Below are positions 1 to 6,424 of a DNA stretch of 10,877 nt, in pieces. Both the position numbers and the translations under genes were made by a program. This DNA comes from Firmicutes bacterium UBA5499 (GTDB taxonomy: Bacteria > Bacillota > DTU084): contig DIPB01000125.1 in assembly GCA_002426275.1 (NCBI GenBank), positions 15,822 to 26,698 on the forward strand. The letters are read 5' to 3'. The notes under the pieces were generated by a model. The model was not told the origin of the DNA and ran no database searches. It worked only from the letters and a program-made list of their open reading frames with translations. Numbering within the stretch: the stretch's first letter is position 1; every line of letters begins with the position of its first letter.

Positions 1-30
1 CTACGGGAGCTGGAGACGAAAAGTGAGTGA
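1..30 (+). CDS. rbfA: C-terminal end of upstream gene, probably ribosome-binding factor A (partial)
   Basis: Frame 1 is open from the left edge and reads LRELETKSE before a TGA at 28-30. A short charged tail of this kind, following a leucine-rich helix, resembles the end of RbfA, the 30S maturation factor that normally precedes nrnA in Bacillota. Another frame also closes nearby (TGA at 24-26, reading TGAGDEK), so the frame is not certain. If frame 1 is right, the gene overlaps the GTG start of nrnA by 8 bases, which fits translational coupling. The identification depends mainly on gene order and nine residues. Confidence 0.4.
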   Translation, partial: LRELETKSE

Positions 31-997
31 ACTGTTGCGCGTCCAAATCAAAGAGCTGCTGGATAATTCCCGGCGGATCCTGCTTTGCGCTCACCGCAAC
101 CCTGACGGTGATACTCTGGGCTCCATGTTAGCCTTGTGGCACTACCTGAGACGTGATCATCAGGTACGCATGGTCTGCTGCGATCCGGTTCCGGAAGTTT
201 ATCGCTTCTTAGCCGGCTGGGAAGAGATTCTATCGACGCAGGCAGCTTCCGCCTTGCTGGAGACTTATCAGCTGGCCGTGGCCGTAGACGCTAGTGATTT
301 GGGTAGGCTGGGCCCGGGCGGCGAAGAGTTGCTTGCGCGGGCGGAAAAAGTCGTGACCATAGATCATCACGCCGTTGGGCTTTCTTTCGGCGATCCCAGC
401 TGGCTGGATTCAACGGCAGCCGCCACAGGCGAACTGATTTTCTCGCTTCTGGAAGGCGCTATTACCCCCCAGATGGCCGCAGCTTTGTACACCGCCATTG
501 TCACGGACTGCGGTTCCTTTCGCTATGCCAACACAACTGCTCGCACTTTGGCCATCGCTTCGCGGCTGGTGGAGGCGGGAGCAGACCCGAACAAAATTGC
601 CACCAGGGTCTTTGAAACCAGAACTTTGGCCAGCTTGCGGCTGCTGCATCAGGCTTTGAGCACGCTGGAGGTGGATCAGACGGGCCAGCTTGGCTGGATG
701 GAGCTGAGAGACGACATGTTTGAGGCCGTAGGTGCTTCTCCCAATGAGGGGGAAGGCTTTGTGAATTACGTGCGGATGATTAGCGGCGTGCGCTTGGCCA
801 TCCTGTTTCATGAAAATGGCTCTAAGGTGAGAGTAAGCCTACGTTCGCAGGATCTGGACGTGGGCAAGTTAGCGTCTCTTTTCGGCGGCGGCGGACATAT
901 GAGGGCCGCGGGTTGCGAGCTGAGCCAAGCGCTTCCTCAAGCAAAATCTGAGGTGTTGACTGCAGCCCGCGATTTTCTCCAGGGGACGATAAAGTGA
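23..997 (+). CDS. nrnA: DHH/DHHA1 phosphoesterase, NrnA-type oligoribonuclease / pAp phosphatase
   Basis: This 324-residue protein belongs to the DHH-DHHA1 family. Family members degrade 2-5 nt RNA oligonucleotides (nanoRNAs), and many also dephosphorylate 3'-phosphoadenosine 5'-phosphate in the cytoplasm. The metal-binding motifs of the DHH domain are visible: HRNPDGD (residues 24-30), VDASD (88-92, D89), the DHH triad (114-116) and TDCGSF (161-166, D162). The C-terminal DHHA1 substrate-binding domain carries the glycine-rich GGGGHMRAAG (288-297). Length is normal for NrnA. The start is GTG at 23, with GGAG-type sequence just upstream. Its stop overlaps the ribF GTG in a GTGA. A cyclic-dinucleotide phosphodiesterase of the same fold (PgpH/GdpP or DhhP type) is possible, but position after rbfA favours NrnA. 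Confidence 0.9.
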   Translation: MSELLRVQIKELLDNSRRILLCAHRNPDGDTLGSMLALWHYLRRDHQVRMVCCDPVPEVYRFLAGWEEILSTQAASALLETYQLAVAVDASDLGRLGPGGEELLARAEKVVTIDHHAVGLSFGDPSWLDSTAAATGELIFSLLEGAITPQMAAALYTAIVTDCGSFRYANTTARTLAIASRLVEAGADPNKIATRVFETRTLASLRLLHQALSTLEVDQTGQLGWMELRDDMFEAVGASPNEGEGFVNYVRMISGVRLAILFHENGSKVRVSLRSQDLDVGKLASLFGGGGHMRAAGCELSQALPQAKSEVLTAARDFLQGTIK

Positions 998-1887
998 AAG
1001 TAGTCTCGCGGACGCAGAAGGCCGGGATTGCGGCTTTAGGTACTTTTGATGGCCTGCATCTGGGCCATCAGGCCATTGTCGCCCGAGCCAAAGCGTGGGC
1101 GCTGGAGCTGGCTTTGCCTGTCACTGTGATCACTTTCAGAAGGCATCCGCTGGAGCTTTGGGGCAAAGCTCCGCCGGCCCTGATGACGCTGCGGCAAAAG
1201 GAAAGCGCTCTGGCTGAACTGGGAGTGGATATGCTCTTGCCGCTGGATTTTACTCCCAAGCTGGCAGGACTGACAGGACATGATTTTATCGCTTTTTTGC
1301 GCAGGCTGGGAGTGCGGGGAGCGGTTGTGGGCTATAATTATACCTTCGGCAAGGGCGGCGAAGCGGGGCCGGGAGAATTGGCCCTGTGGGCTCCTTTTCC
1401 GGTGAAGATCGTGGAAAAGGTTGAGGCGGCAGGTATTCCTGTGAGCAGCAGCCGGATCAGAGAGGCTCTGAGCGCGGGTGAGATGATGGAGGCGCGGCAG
1501 CTTTTGGGCAGGTCCTATGCAATTTCAGGCACTGTGGTCTCCGGTGCGGGCAGAGGCAGAATTTTAGGGTTCCCCACTGCCAATCTGGAAGTGCCACCTG
1601 AAATCCTGCTGCCTAAAGAAGGTGTGTATACGGTTCGGGCAGCTGGCGCGAACATGGGCGCCGGGGGCGCTGTTTTGAATTTAGGCCCTTGTCCCACTTT
1701 CGGCCAGATGTTTCAAACCATTGAGCTGTTTCTTCCGAACTTTCAGGGAGATCTATACGGACAGACCTTGACCGTTGAATTCATTCGTTATTTGAGACCG
1801 CAACGCCGTTTTGCCGAGCCAGCGCTGCTGGTTCGGCAAATTAAAGCGGATTTGGCAGAGCTGAGAAAGGATGAGAATCTTGTCTAG
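994..1887 (+). CDS. ribF: Bifunctional riboflavin kinase / FMN adenylyltransferase (FAD synthetase)
   Basis: RibF makes FMN from riboflavin and ATP, then FAD from FMN and ATP, in the cytosol. The N-terminal nucleotidyltransferase half shows GTFDGLHLGH (16-25, with the HxGH motif at 22-25), VVGYNYTFGKGG (111-122) and the ISSTRIR-like SSSRIRE (151-157). The C-terminal flavokinase half shows GRGRILGFPTANL (186-198, PTAN at 194-197), NLGPCPTF (229-236), a Glu at 244 in the catalytic position, and GDLYGQ followed by VEFI (252-264). At 297 residues it is slightly short but has both domains. It starts with GTG overlapping the nrnA stop, so the two are probably translationally coupled. In most Bacillota truB sits between them, and here it does not. 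The last 17 bases overlap the next gene if that gene starts at its ATG. Confidence 0.95.
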   Translation: MKVVSRTQKAGIAALGTFDGLHLGHQAIVARAKAWALELALPVTVITFRRHPLELWGKAPPALMTLRQKESALAELGVDMLLPLDFTPKLAGLTGHDFIAFLRRLGVRGAVVGYNYTFGKGGEAGPGELALWAPFPVKIVEKVEAAGIPVSSSRIREALSAGEMMEARQLLGRSYAISGTVVSGAGRGRILGFPTANLEVPPEILLPKEGVYTVRAAGANMGAGGAVLNLGPCPTFGQMFQTIELFLPNFQGDLYGQTLTVEFIRYLRPQRRFAEPALLVRQIKADLAELRKDENLV

Positions 1888-2749
1888 AGAGCGTGGGGGA
1901 GCGTTATTAATCGTCGCTTTTTTTCTGATTGCAGCCATCACCGCTCTGCTTGTGGTGGCCCGTGGACTCAGCAGCGGAGACCTGACCAGCTTGGAGCGAG
2001 AGCCCGGCGTGGTTACCATGTTGCTGCTGGGCACTGATCGCAATTATGCCAGAAGCGGCGCTGTGGCTGAACGATATGCCCGCACGGACACTGTGATTTT
2101 GGCCTGCCTGAATACTTCCCAGCAAAAGGCTTATTTGTTTTCCATCCCCAGAGACACGATCGTTGAAATCCCCGGCCACGGCAGCGGCCTGGTCAACGCG
2201 GCCCACGTCTACGGCGGTCCGGCTTTGGCCGTGGAAACTGTGGAAAACCTGCTGCAGGTTAACATTCCTTACTGGATGGTAGTGGATTTCGAAGGTTTTC
2301 AGAAGCTCATCGACGCCCTGGGAGGCGTTGAGATTAACGTAGAGAAAGATTTGCGTTATTACGACCGCGCCGGCGATTTCAGCGTGGATCTGAAGGCAGG
2401 CAAGCAGGTGCTGGACGGGGAAGAAGCCCTGCAGTACGCGCGCTTTCGCAATGACGCTTTAGGCGATATCGGCAGGGTCAGGCGGCAGCAAAAACTGTTG
2501 GCTGCAATTGCGCAGAAAGCCATGAGCATCCAGAGCATTAACCGGTGGCCGGCGTTGTACAGGGTAACGGATCAGACCGTTCAGACTAACTTCACCAAGC
2601 TAGAGATGGTAAAGATCGGCAGTTATCTGAAGAAGGTAGGGATTGAGAAGATTGAGACTCGTACCTTGCCTGGCAATTTCAGCGGCAGTCACTGGCGCGT
2701 AGACGACCGGGCTGCCCAGGAGCTGGTTGACGCGGCTGTGACTCCATAA
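1871..2749 (+). CDS. LytR-CpsA-Psr (LCP) family cell-wall glycopolymer ligase
   Basis: LCP proteins are membrane-anchored enzymes that move lipid-linked glycopolymers such as teichoic acids or capsule onto peptidoglycan, with the catalytic domain outside the membrane. A short basic N-terminus is followed by one hydrophobic anchor (about residues 11-30). The LCP domain follows, with LLLGTDRN (51-58), RTDTVIL (71-77), SIPRDT (91-96), the LIDALGGVEINV segment (146-157), YARFRND (189-195) and GDIGRVRRQQ (198-207). These arginine and aspartate residues bind the pyrophosphate head in known members. There is no long C-terminal extension. Start choice is uncertain: ATG at 1871 directly abuts GAAAGG with no spacer, while TTG at 1880 sits 8 bases after AAAGGA. 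Which polymer it transfers cannot be told from sequence. It overlaps ribF and is probably co-transcribed with it. Confidence 0.92.
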   Translation: MRILSRERGGALLIVAFFLIAAITALLVVARGLSSGDLTSLEREPGVVTMLLLGTDRNYARSGAVAERYARTDTVILACLNTSQQKAYLFSIPRDTIVEIPGHGSGLVNAAHVYGGPALAVETVENLLQVNIPYWMVVDFEGFQKLIDALGGVEINVEKDLRYYDRAGDFSVDLKAGKQVLDGEEALQYARFRNDALGDIGRVRRQQKLLAAIAQKAMSIQSINRWPALYRVTDQTVQTNFTKLEMVKIGSYLKKVGIEKIETRTLPGNFSGSHWRVDDRAAQELVDAAVTP

Positions 2750-2751
2750 AC

Positions 2752-2758
2752 GGGAGGG
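2752..2758 (+). promoter_or_regulatory. Ribosome binding site of tal
   Basis: GGGAGGG lies 6 bases before a GTG at 2765. It fixes the non-ATG start of the transaldolase, and the resulting N-terminus MKIFLDTA matches the family. Confidence 0.8.
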
Positions 2759-2764
2759 ATAAAG

Positions 2765-3412
2765 GTGAAAATATTTTTGGATACTGCCAGCACGGAGGAA
2801 GTGCGGGAGGCGGCAAGTTGGGGGGTAATAAGCGGCGTGACCACTAACCCCACGCTGATCGCCAAAGAAGGTAAGGATTTCCACCAGGTTATTCGCCAGC
2901 TTTGTTCCTTGGTGGACGGGCCTGTGAGCGCCGAGGTGATAGGCGCTGAAGCCCCGGAGATGATCAAGGAAGCCAGAGTTCTTGCCGGGCTGTCAAGTCA
3001 GGTCGTGGTTAAGATCCCCATCACGGCGGAAGGTCTGATTGCCGCTAACCGCTTGCGGCGAGAGGGAATCCGTACCAACATGACGCTGATTTTTTCCGCC
3101 AATCAGGCGCTTTTGGCCGCCAGAGCGGGAGCCAGTTACGTCAGTCCCTTTGTGGGCAGATTGGATGATATCAGTCACGACGGAGGGCAAGTGATCTCTG
3201 AAATAGCAAAGATTTTCGCCACTTACCGCTTGGAGACCGAGATCATCGCCGCCAGCGTGCGGCATCCCCGGCACTTCACGGAGGCTGCCCTCTCGGGCGC
3301 CCATATTGCCACTGTGCCCATGGCTGTGCTGCGGAAACTCTTGGTTCATCCCCTGACAGAGCAGGGAATTCAGCGCTTTTTAGAGGACTGGAAGCAAGTT
3401 GAAAGCAAATGA
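2765..3412 (+). CDS. tal: Short-form transaldolase (TalC/FSA superfamily)
   Basis: This 215-residue class I aldolase barrel belongs to the small transaldolase/fructose-6-phosphate aldolase subfamily. Transaldolase moves a dihydroxyacetone unit between sugar phosphates in the non-oxidative pentose phosphate pathway. Visible motifs are FLDTA (4-8, Asp6), GVTTNPTL (24-31), the Schiff-base lysine in VVKIP (Lys83), TNMTLIFS (104-111) and [11 protein letters not shown] (125-135). Two positions separate transaldolases from true F6P aldolases, as I recall the family: Glu rather than Gln in SAEVI (Glu57), and Phe rather than Tyr in SPFVGR (Phe129). Both point to transaldolase. It follows the LCP gene by 15 bases and is the last gene before a terminator. 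Its link to the LCP gene looks like operon convenience, with no shared pathway evident. Confidence 0.92.
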   Translation: MKIFLDTASTEEVREAASWGVISGVTTNPTLIAKEGKDFHQVIRQLCSLVDGPVSAEVIGAEAPEMIKEARVLAGLSSQVVVKIPITAEGLIAANRLRREGIRTNMTLIFSANQALLAARAGASYVSPFVGRLDDISHDGGQVISEIAKIFATYRLETEIIAASVRHPRHFTEAALSGAHIATVPMAVLRKLLVHPLTEQGIQRFLEDWKQVESK

Positions 3413-3433
3413 CGGCGCGAGCGCCGTTTTTTC
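3411..3433 (+). terminator. Compact intrinsic terminator after tal
   Basis: A 6-bp GC-rich stem (ACGGCG at 3412-3417 with CGCCGT at 3422-3427) closes a CGAG tetraloop. It runs straight into a T tract (3427-3432). It overlaps the tal stop codon and lies just before the phoR ribosome binding site. It likely ends or attenuates the rbfA-tal transcript, so phoR would need its own promoter or read-through. Confidence 0.72.
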
Positions 3434-3437
3434 GTCT

Positions 3438-3443
3438 GGAGGG
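3438..3443 (+). promoter_or_regulatory. Ribosome binding site that sets the phoR start
   Basis: GGAGGG lies 7 bases before the ATG at 3451. An in-frame ATG at 3409 exists, but it overlaps the tal stop, has only a weak GGAAG upstream, and would place the terminator hairpin inside the coding region. The 3451 start is therefore preferred. Confidence 0.8.
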
Positions 3444-3450
3444 TTGTACG

Positions 3451-4761
3451 ATGGTGAAAAGATTATCCCGGGCTCTGTTGCTGGCTTTGTGCGCGGGTTT
3501 CATTTTCGGCTTTTTTCTTCATCTGCCCTGGCTTTGGGTCAATCTCGTCTTGATCTTCGCGGCGTTTGCGGTCGGCCAAGGGCTAGCGGTCAGGAAAGTC
3601 CGTCGCGTTTTGCTTCAGTTGCCCGGCGACAGGCGCTGGCCTGAGAAAAAAATTTTTCTTCCAGCCGGCCTTGACGCCATGCTGAAGAGCTTGAGCGTTG
3701 CTTTCGGCTCTTTGGACAGACAGCTGGCGGCCAAATCCCAGCAGTTGTCAGCTTCAAAGCAGGAGTTGGAACTGCTGTTGACTTCAATCGAAGACTGCGT
3801 GCTGTTAATCGACAGCTCCAAAAACATCCTCCTTGCCAGCGGCGCCAGCGCCGAGCTTTTGGGCTGGCAGCCGGAGGAGCTCAAAGGCCAGCATTTATTC
3901 AGGGTAATTCGCACCTCGGAAATGAGAAAGAAACTGGATCAGGTGGAGCAGACGGGAGCGCAGCAGCAGCTGGAGCTGCAAGCGGCAGATCATTGCCTGA
4001 AAGGGCAGATTACTCCCATTACCGGCGGGCAATATCTGATCATGCTGGCAGATTGTACGGATAAAGAGCGGTTGGACCAGCTGCGGCGAGATTTTGCCAG
4101 CAATGTGTCCCACGAACTGCGGACTCCCCTCACCTCTGTGCAAGGGTTTGTGGATACTCTTTTGGACGGAGCCTGGCAGGATCCGGAAGCCTGTCAGCAC
4201 TTTCTGAAGATCATCAAGCGGGAGACCGCGCGCCTGACCAGGTTGGTGGCAGACCTGTTGGATCTCTCACGCCTGGAAACCAGGCGACTGGAACGGCCAA
4301 TTGTGCCTGTGGATCTGGGCAAGGTGGCCAGGCGAGTCTCGGAGTTAGTTGAAAAAAGGGCTCAAGATAAGGGACTTAAGCTTCAGACTGCCATCGCTGA
4401 GGATTTTCCTCTGGTAATGGGGGATAAGGACTTGCTTCACCAGGTGCTGCTGAATTTGCTGGATAATGCCATCAGCTATACGGAAGAAGGTTTCGTTGAG
4501 CTGCGCGCGACCTTGGACGGCAAGACGGCCAGAATTGAAGTGGCAGACTCAGGCCCTGGGATCAGCCCGGAAGATCAGGAGCGGATCTTCGAACGCTTTT
4601 ATCGCGTGGACAAGGCCCGTTCCCGCCATGCCGGCGGTACGGGCTTGGGCCTTGCCATCGCCCGGTTTGCCGTGGAGCGGATGGGGGGGAAAATCGGCCT
4701 TGAAAGCCAGCTTGGCCGGGGAAGCACTTTCTGGGTGGAGCTGCCGGTTACAAGTTCTTAA
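3451..4761 (+). CDS. phoR: PhoR-like sensor histidine kinase (2 TM, PAS, HisKA, HATPase)
   Basis: From the ATG at 3451 the protein has 436 residues. Two hydrophobic helices (about 8-23 and 28-45) are joined by a very short LHLPW-containing turn, so there is essentially no external sensor domain. A charged linker and possible coiled coil (about 75-105) leads to a PAS domain (about 105-205). The HisKA motif is SNVSHELRTPLT, with phospho-acceptor His221. The ATPase domain has its N box at LLNLLDNA (Asn339), the G1 box DSGPG (366-370), an F box with ERFYRVDKARSR, and the G2 box GGTGLGLA (395-402). This layout, and the first 50 residues, resemble E. coli PhoR, which senses phosphate through Pst and PhoU. 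Adjacent pstC, pstA, pstB and phoU support that role. No response regulator gene is in the window. A WalK-type kinase is less likely because no extracellular domain is present. Confidence 0.85.
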   Translation: MVKRLSRALLLALCAGFIFGFFLHLPWLWVNLVLIFAAFAVGQGLAVRKVRRVLLQLPGDRRWPEKKIFLPAGLDAMLKSLSVAFGSLDRQLAAKSQQLSASKQELELLLTSIEDCVLLIDSSKNILLASGASAELLGWQPEELKGQHLFRVIRTSEMRKKLDQVEQTGAQQQLELQAADHCLKGQITPITGGQYLIMLADCTDKERLDQLRRDFASNVSHELRTPLTSVQGFVDTLLDGAWQDPEACQHFLKIIKRETARLTRLVADLLDLSRLETRRLERPIVPVDLGKVARRVSELVEKRAQDKGLKLQTAIAEDFPLVMGDKDLLHQVLLNLLDNAISYTEEGFVELRATLDGKTARIEVADSGPGISPEDQERIFERFYRVDKARSRHAGGTGLGLAIARFAVERMGGKIGLESQLGRGSTFWVELPVTSS

Positions 4762-4777
4762 TCATTGCGCAATGATT
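4760..4777 (+). repeat. Perfect 18-bp palindrome between phoR and pstC
   Basis: AATCATTGC at 4760-4768 is the exact reverse complement of GCAATGATT at 4769-4777. It overlaps the phoR stop codon (4759-4761). As DNA it could be an operator for a dimeric regulator. As RNA it could form a 7-bp AU-rich stem with a GCGC loop followed by four U residues (4776-4779), a weak terminator at best. Confidence 0.6.
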
Positions 4778-4778
4778 T

Positions 4779-4811
4779 TCCCATAATTGTATGGCACAAT
4801 AAATTATGGGA
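4779..4811 (+). promoter_or_regulatory. Inverted repeat / leader hairpin overlapping the pstC ribosome binding site
   Basis: TCCCATAATT (4779-4788) is the exact reverse complement of AATTATGGGA (4802-4811), giving 10-base arms around 13 bases. An inner pair, ATTGT (4786-4790) and ACAAT (4796-4800), can extend an alternative pairing with the outer 7 bases to 12 base pairs in total. The right arm contains GGGA of the pstC Shine-Dalgarno (4808-4813), so the folded RNA would mask it. The arms could equally be a DNA operator. No confident promoter was found: the CATAAT at 4782-4787 has only a poor -35 candidate. Confidence 0.5.
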
Positions 4812-4813
4812 GG
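4808..4813 (+). promoter_or_regulatory. Ribosome binding site that sets the pstC start
   Basis: GGGAGG lies 10 bases before the ATG at 4824. An in-frame ATG at 4806 overlaps this Shine-Dalgarno and so is unlikely to be the start. Confidence 0.65.
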
Positions 4814-4823
4814 TTGGGCACAG

Positions 4824-5651
4824 ATGAAGCGAATGTGTTGGCAGAACGCAATTTTAGCTTTAGCTGCAGCACTCTCGGCAGTTGCTGTGGGGTTACTTTA
4901 TCTGTTCATTTTACTGGAGGGCCGGCTCTTTTGGCAACAGAAGGGTTTCCCCTCTTTTTTATTTGCCGCCCGTTTGGGGAGCGACGGTTGCTATGTGCTG
5001 CCGCTTTTGGCGGGTTCGCTGGCTGTGGCTTTAGTCGCTGTGTGCATAGCTTCTCCCTTTGCCTTAGCTGTGGCCGCCTTTGCCAGCGAATACGCCTCGC
5101 CCACTGCGCGCGGCGTCTTAGAACAAGCGCTGGCTTTCCTCTCGTCGATTCCCGCGGTGGTCTGGGGCTTGGCGGGCCTGATCTTTTTAGTTCCCCGCCT
5201 GGCAATTTTCGACGCCGGTTTTTCTCTCCTGACAGGCGCGGTCAGCTTGGCGGTTCTGATTTTTCCCACCGTCGCCAGACGCGCGCAAGCCGAGCTGCTG
5301 GCCGTGCCGAAAAACTGCCGCGCTGCGGCCGAGGCCTTAGGCGCCACAACCTGGCAGACCGCAAAAAACATAGTGCTTCCCCAAGCCAAGGCCGGGATTT
5401 TGGCAGCCGTCGTTCTGGGACTGCGGGAAGCTTTGAGCGATACCATGATAGTCCTGATGCTAACCGGCAATCTGGCTGAGATCCCGCGTTCGCTCACCTC
5501 TTCCGTGCGCACTGTCACGGCGGCCGCGGCCTTAGAGCAGCCTGGAGCGGCCGGACTTCAGCGCAGCGCCGTCTTTGCCGCTTGCGCTTTGTTATTGCTT
5601 TTGACCGCAGTCCTTACCTTGCTGGCTAAAAGGCTGGGGAGGGCTGCGTAA
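4824..5651 (+). CDS. pstC: Phosphate ABC transporter permease PstC, divergent
   Basis: From the ATG at 4824 this is a 275-residue polytopic membrane protein, short for PstC. A first membrane helix spans about 9-31. A PstC-like stretch then gives YVLPLLAGSLAVAL (57-70), ASEYASP (87-93) and SSIPAVVWGLAGL (107-119). The EAA coupling loop that contacts the ATPase is AAEALGATTWQTAKNIVLPQ (168-187). With PstA it should form the channel of the high-affinity phosphate importer. The helix after the EAA loop is odd: where PstC usually has a GRALGET-like motif, this protein has LREALSDT (200-207), with Arg moved one place and Glu replaced by Asp. No pstS precedes it. The stop overlaps the pstA start in TAATG. 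Another anion permease of the same family is possible, but PstA, PstB and PhoU follow. Confidence 0.82.
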   Translation: MKRMCWQNAILALAAALSAVAVGLLYLFILLEGRLFWQQKGFPSFLFAARLGSDGCYVLPLLAGSLAVALVAVCIASPFALAVAAFASEYASPTARGVLEQALAFLSSIPAVVWGLAGLIFLVPRLAIFDAGFSLLTGAVSLAVLIFPTVARRAQAELLAVPKNCRAAAEALGATTWQTAKNIVLPQAKAGILAAVVLGLREALSDTMIVLMLTGNLAEIPRSLTSSVRTVTAAAALEQPGAAGLQRSAVFAACALLLLLTAVLTLLAKRLGRAA

Positions 5652-6424
5652 TGGAGAGAAGACATGAGCCTGTTTTGCTTTTTTTCTGGCTGGCGGTTTG
5701 CGTGGCCTTGGGCCTGCTTGCCATGGCTGCGAGAGAGCTCTGCGGCCGGGGAATGGAAACGTTTCTGTCAGATACCCTGCTGCCCGCGGCTGGCAGCACC
5801 ATGGCTCTTTGCTCTTTGGCGCTGCTGTTCGCGGCGCCGCCGGCAGTTGCCGCAGCCGTTTATTTTTTCGCTTTCCCTCCTGCGGGGCCATGGTCCCGGG
5901 CGCTGCATCTGGCCTGGGAATTGCTTTCCGCTGTACCTTCCGTGATCTGGGGATTATTTGGCTTCCTCTTTTTCGGTAATTATTTGAGATTTGGCAGTTT
6001 TCTTTCGGCTTCCCTGACATTGGCTCTGGTGCTGCTTCCTGAGATTCAGCGGTCCACAGAGGCGGCTTTGGCCGGAGTGCCCGCCGCTTATCAGAAGGCA
6101 AGTCAGGCTTTGGGGGCGACAAGTTGGCGGACATTGCGCGAGATCGTGCTTCCTCAGGCTGGAAAGGAAATCATCGCCGGCTTGATTTTGGCGCTGCGCC
6201 GCGGCGCGGGCGAAACGGCAGCTTTACTTTTGCTCTTCGGCAGCCTCCGGCAGACGCCGGGCCCCGCTCCCTTGAGCGTGCTTTTGTTTCAGCGCGCTGC
6301 CGGGGAACGCGGCTCTGTCTGCGCTGTGGCGCTGGCGCTCGTGGGAATTGTGTTGCTGCTTTCTGCCTTGGCCAAGTGCGTTAGCAGCAGCTGCTTTACC
6401 AGCGCGAGGGGAGTGCGGAAATGA
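5651..6424 (+). CDS. pstA: Phosphate ABC transporter permease PstA
   Basis: This 257-residue permease is the second membrane subunit of the Pst complex. Hydrophobic helices are visible at about 8-26, 46-74, 86-108, 118-131, 173-196 and 221-242. Family features include LLPAAGSTM (43-51), SAVPSVIWGLFGF (93-105) and the EAA loop with ASQALGATSWRTLREIVLPQ (150-169). The following helix has RGAGETAALL (184-193), which keeps the RxxGET motif normal for PstA, unlike its PstC partner. It is shorter than typical PstA. The start ATG overlaps the pstC stop and is preceded by GGGGAGGG (5636-5643). The stop overlaps the pstB start in ATGA, so translation of pstC, pstA and pstB is probably coupled. Confidence 0.87.
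   Translation: MERRHEPVLLFFWLAVCVALGLLAMAARELCGRGMETFLSDTLLPAAGSTMALCSLALLFAAPPAVAAAVYFFAFPPAGPWSRALHLAWELLSAVPSVIWGLFGFLFFGNYLRFGSFLSASLTLALVLLPEIQRSTEAALAGVPAAYQKASQALGATSWRTLREIVLPQAGKEIIAGLILALRRGAGETAALLLLFGSLRQTPGPAPLSVLLFQRAAGERGSVCAVALALVGIVLLLSALAKCVSSSCFTSARGVRK

Noticed and set aside
2765..3412. Fructose-6-phosphate aldolase as identity for the small aldolase
   Set aside because: Glu57 and Phe129 match the transaldolase state at the two positions that distinguish it from F6P aldolase, which has Gln and Tyr.
3645..3657. Run of seven A followed by five T within phoR, as a slippage or frameshift site
   Set aside because: The reading frame continues normally through it into the linker and PAS domain, and no alternative frame gives a sensible product.
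4748..4763. Possible PhoP box (TTACAA then TTAATC) before pstC
   Set aside because: Only two poor hexamers occur, with a short spacer and inside the end of phoR. The match is too weak to call.
4787..5479. 230-codon plus-strand open frame overlapping pstC in another frame
   Set aside because: The translation is rich in Cys, Arg, Gly and Ser and matches no family, while the pstC frame has the EAA loop and membrane helices.
5592..6134. 180-codon minus-strand open frame opposite pstC/pstA
   Set aside because: The translation is low-complexity, basic and proline-rich, opposite well-supported permease genes. No ribosome binding site or family motif was seen.
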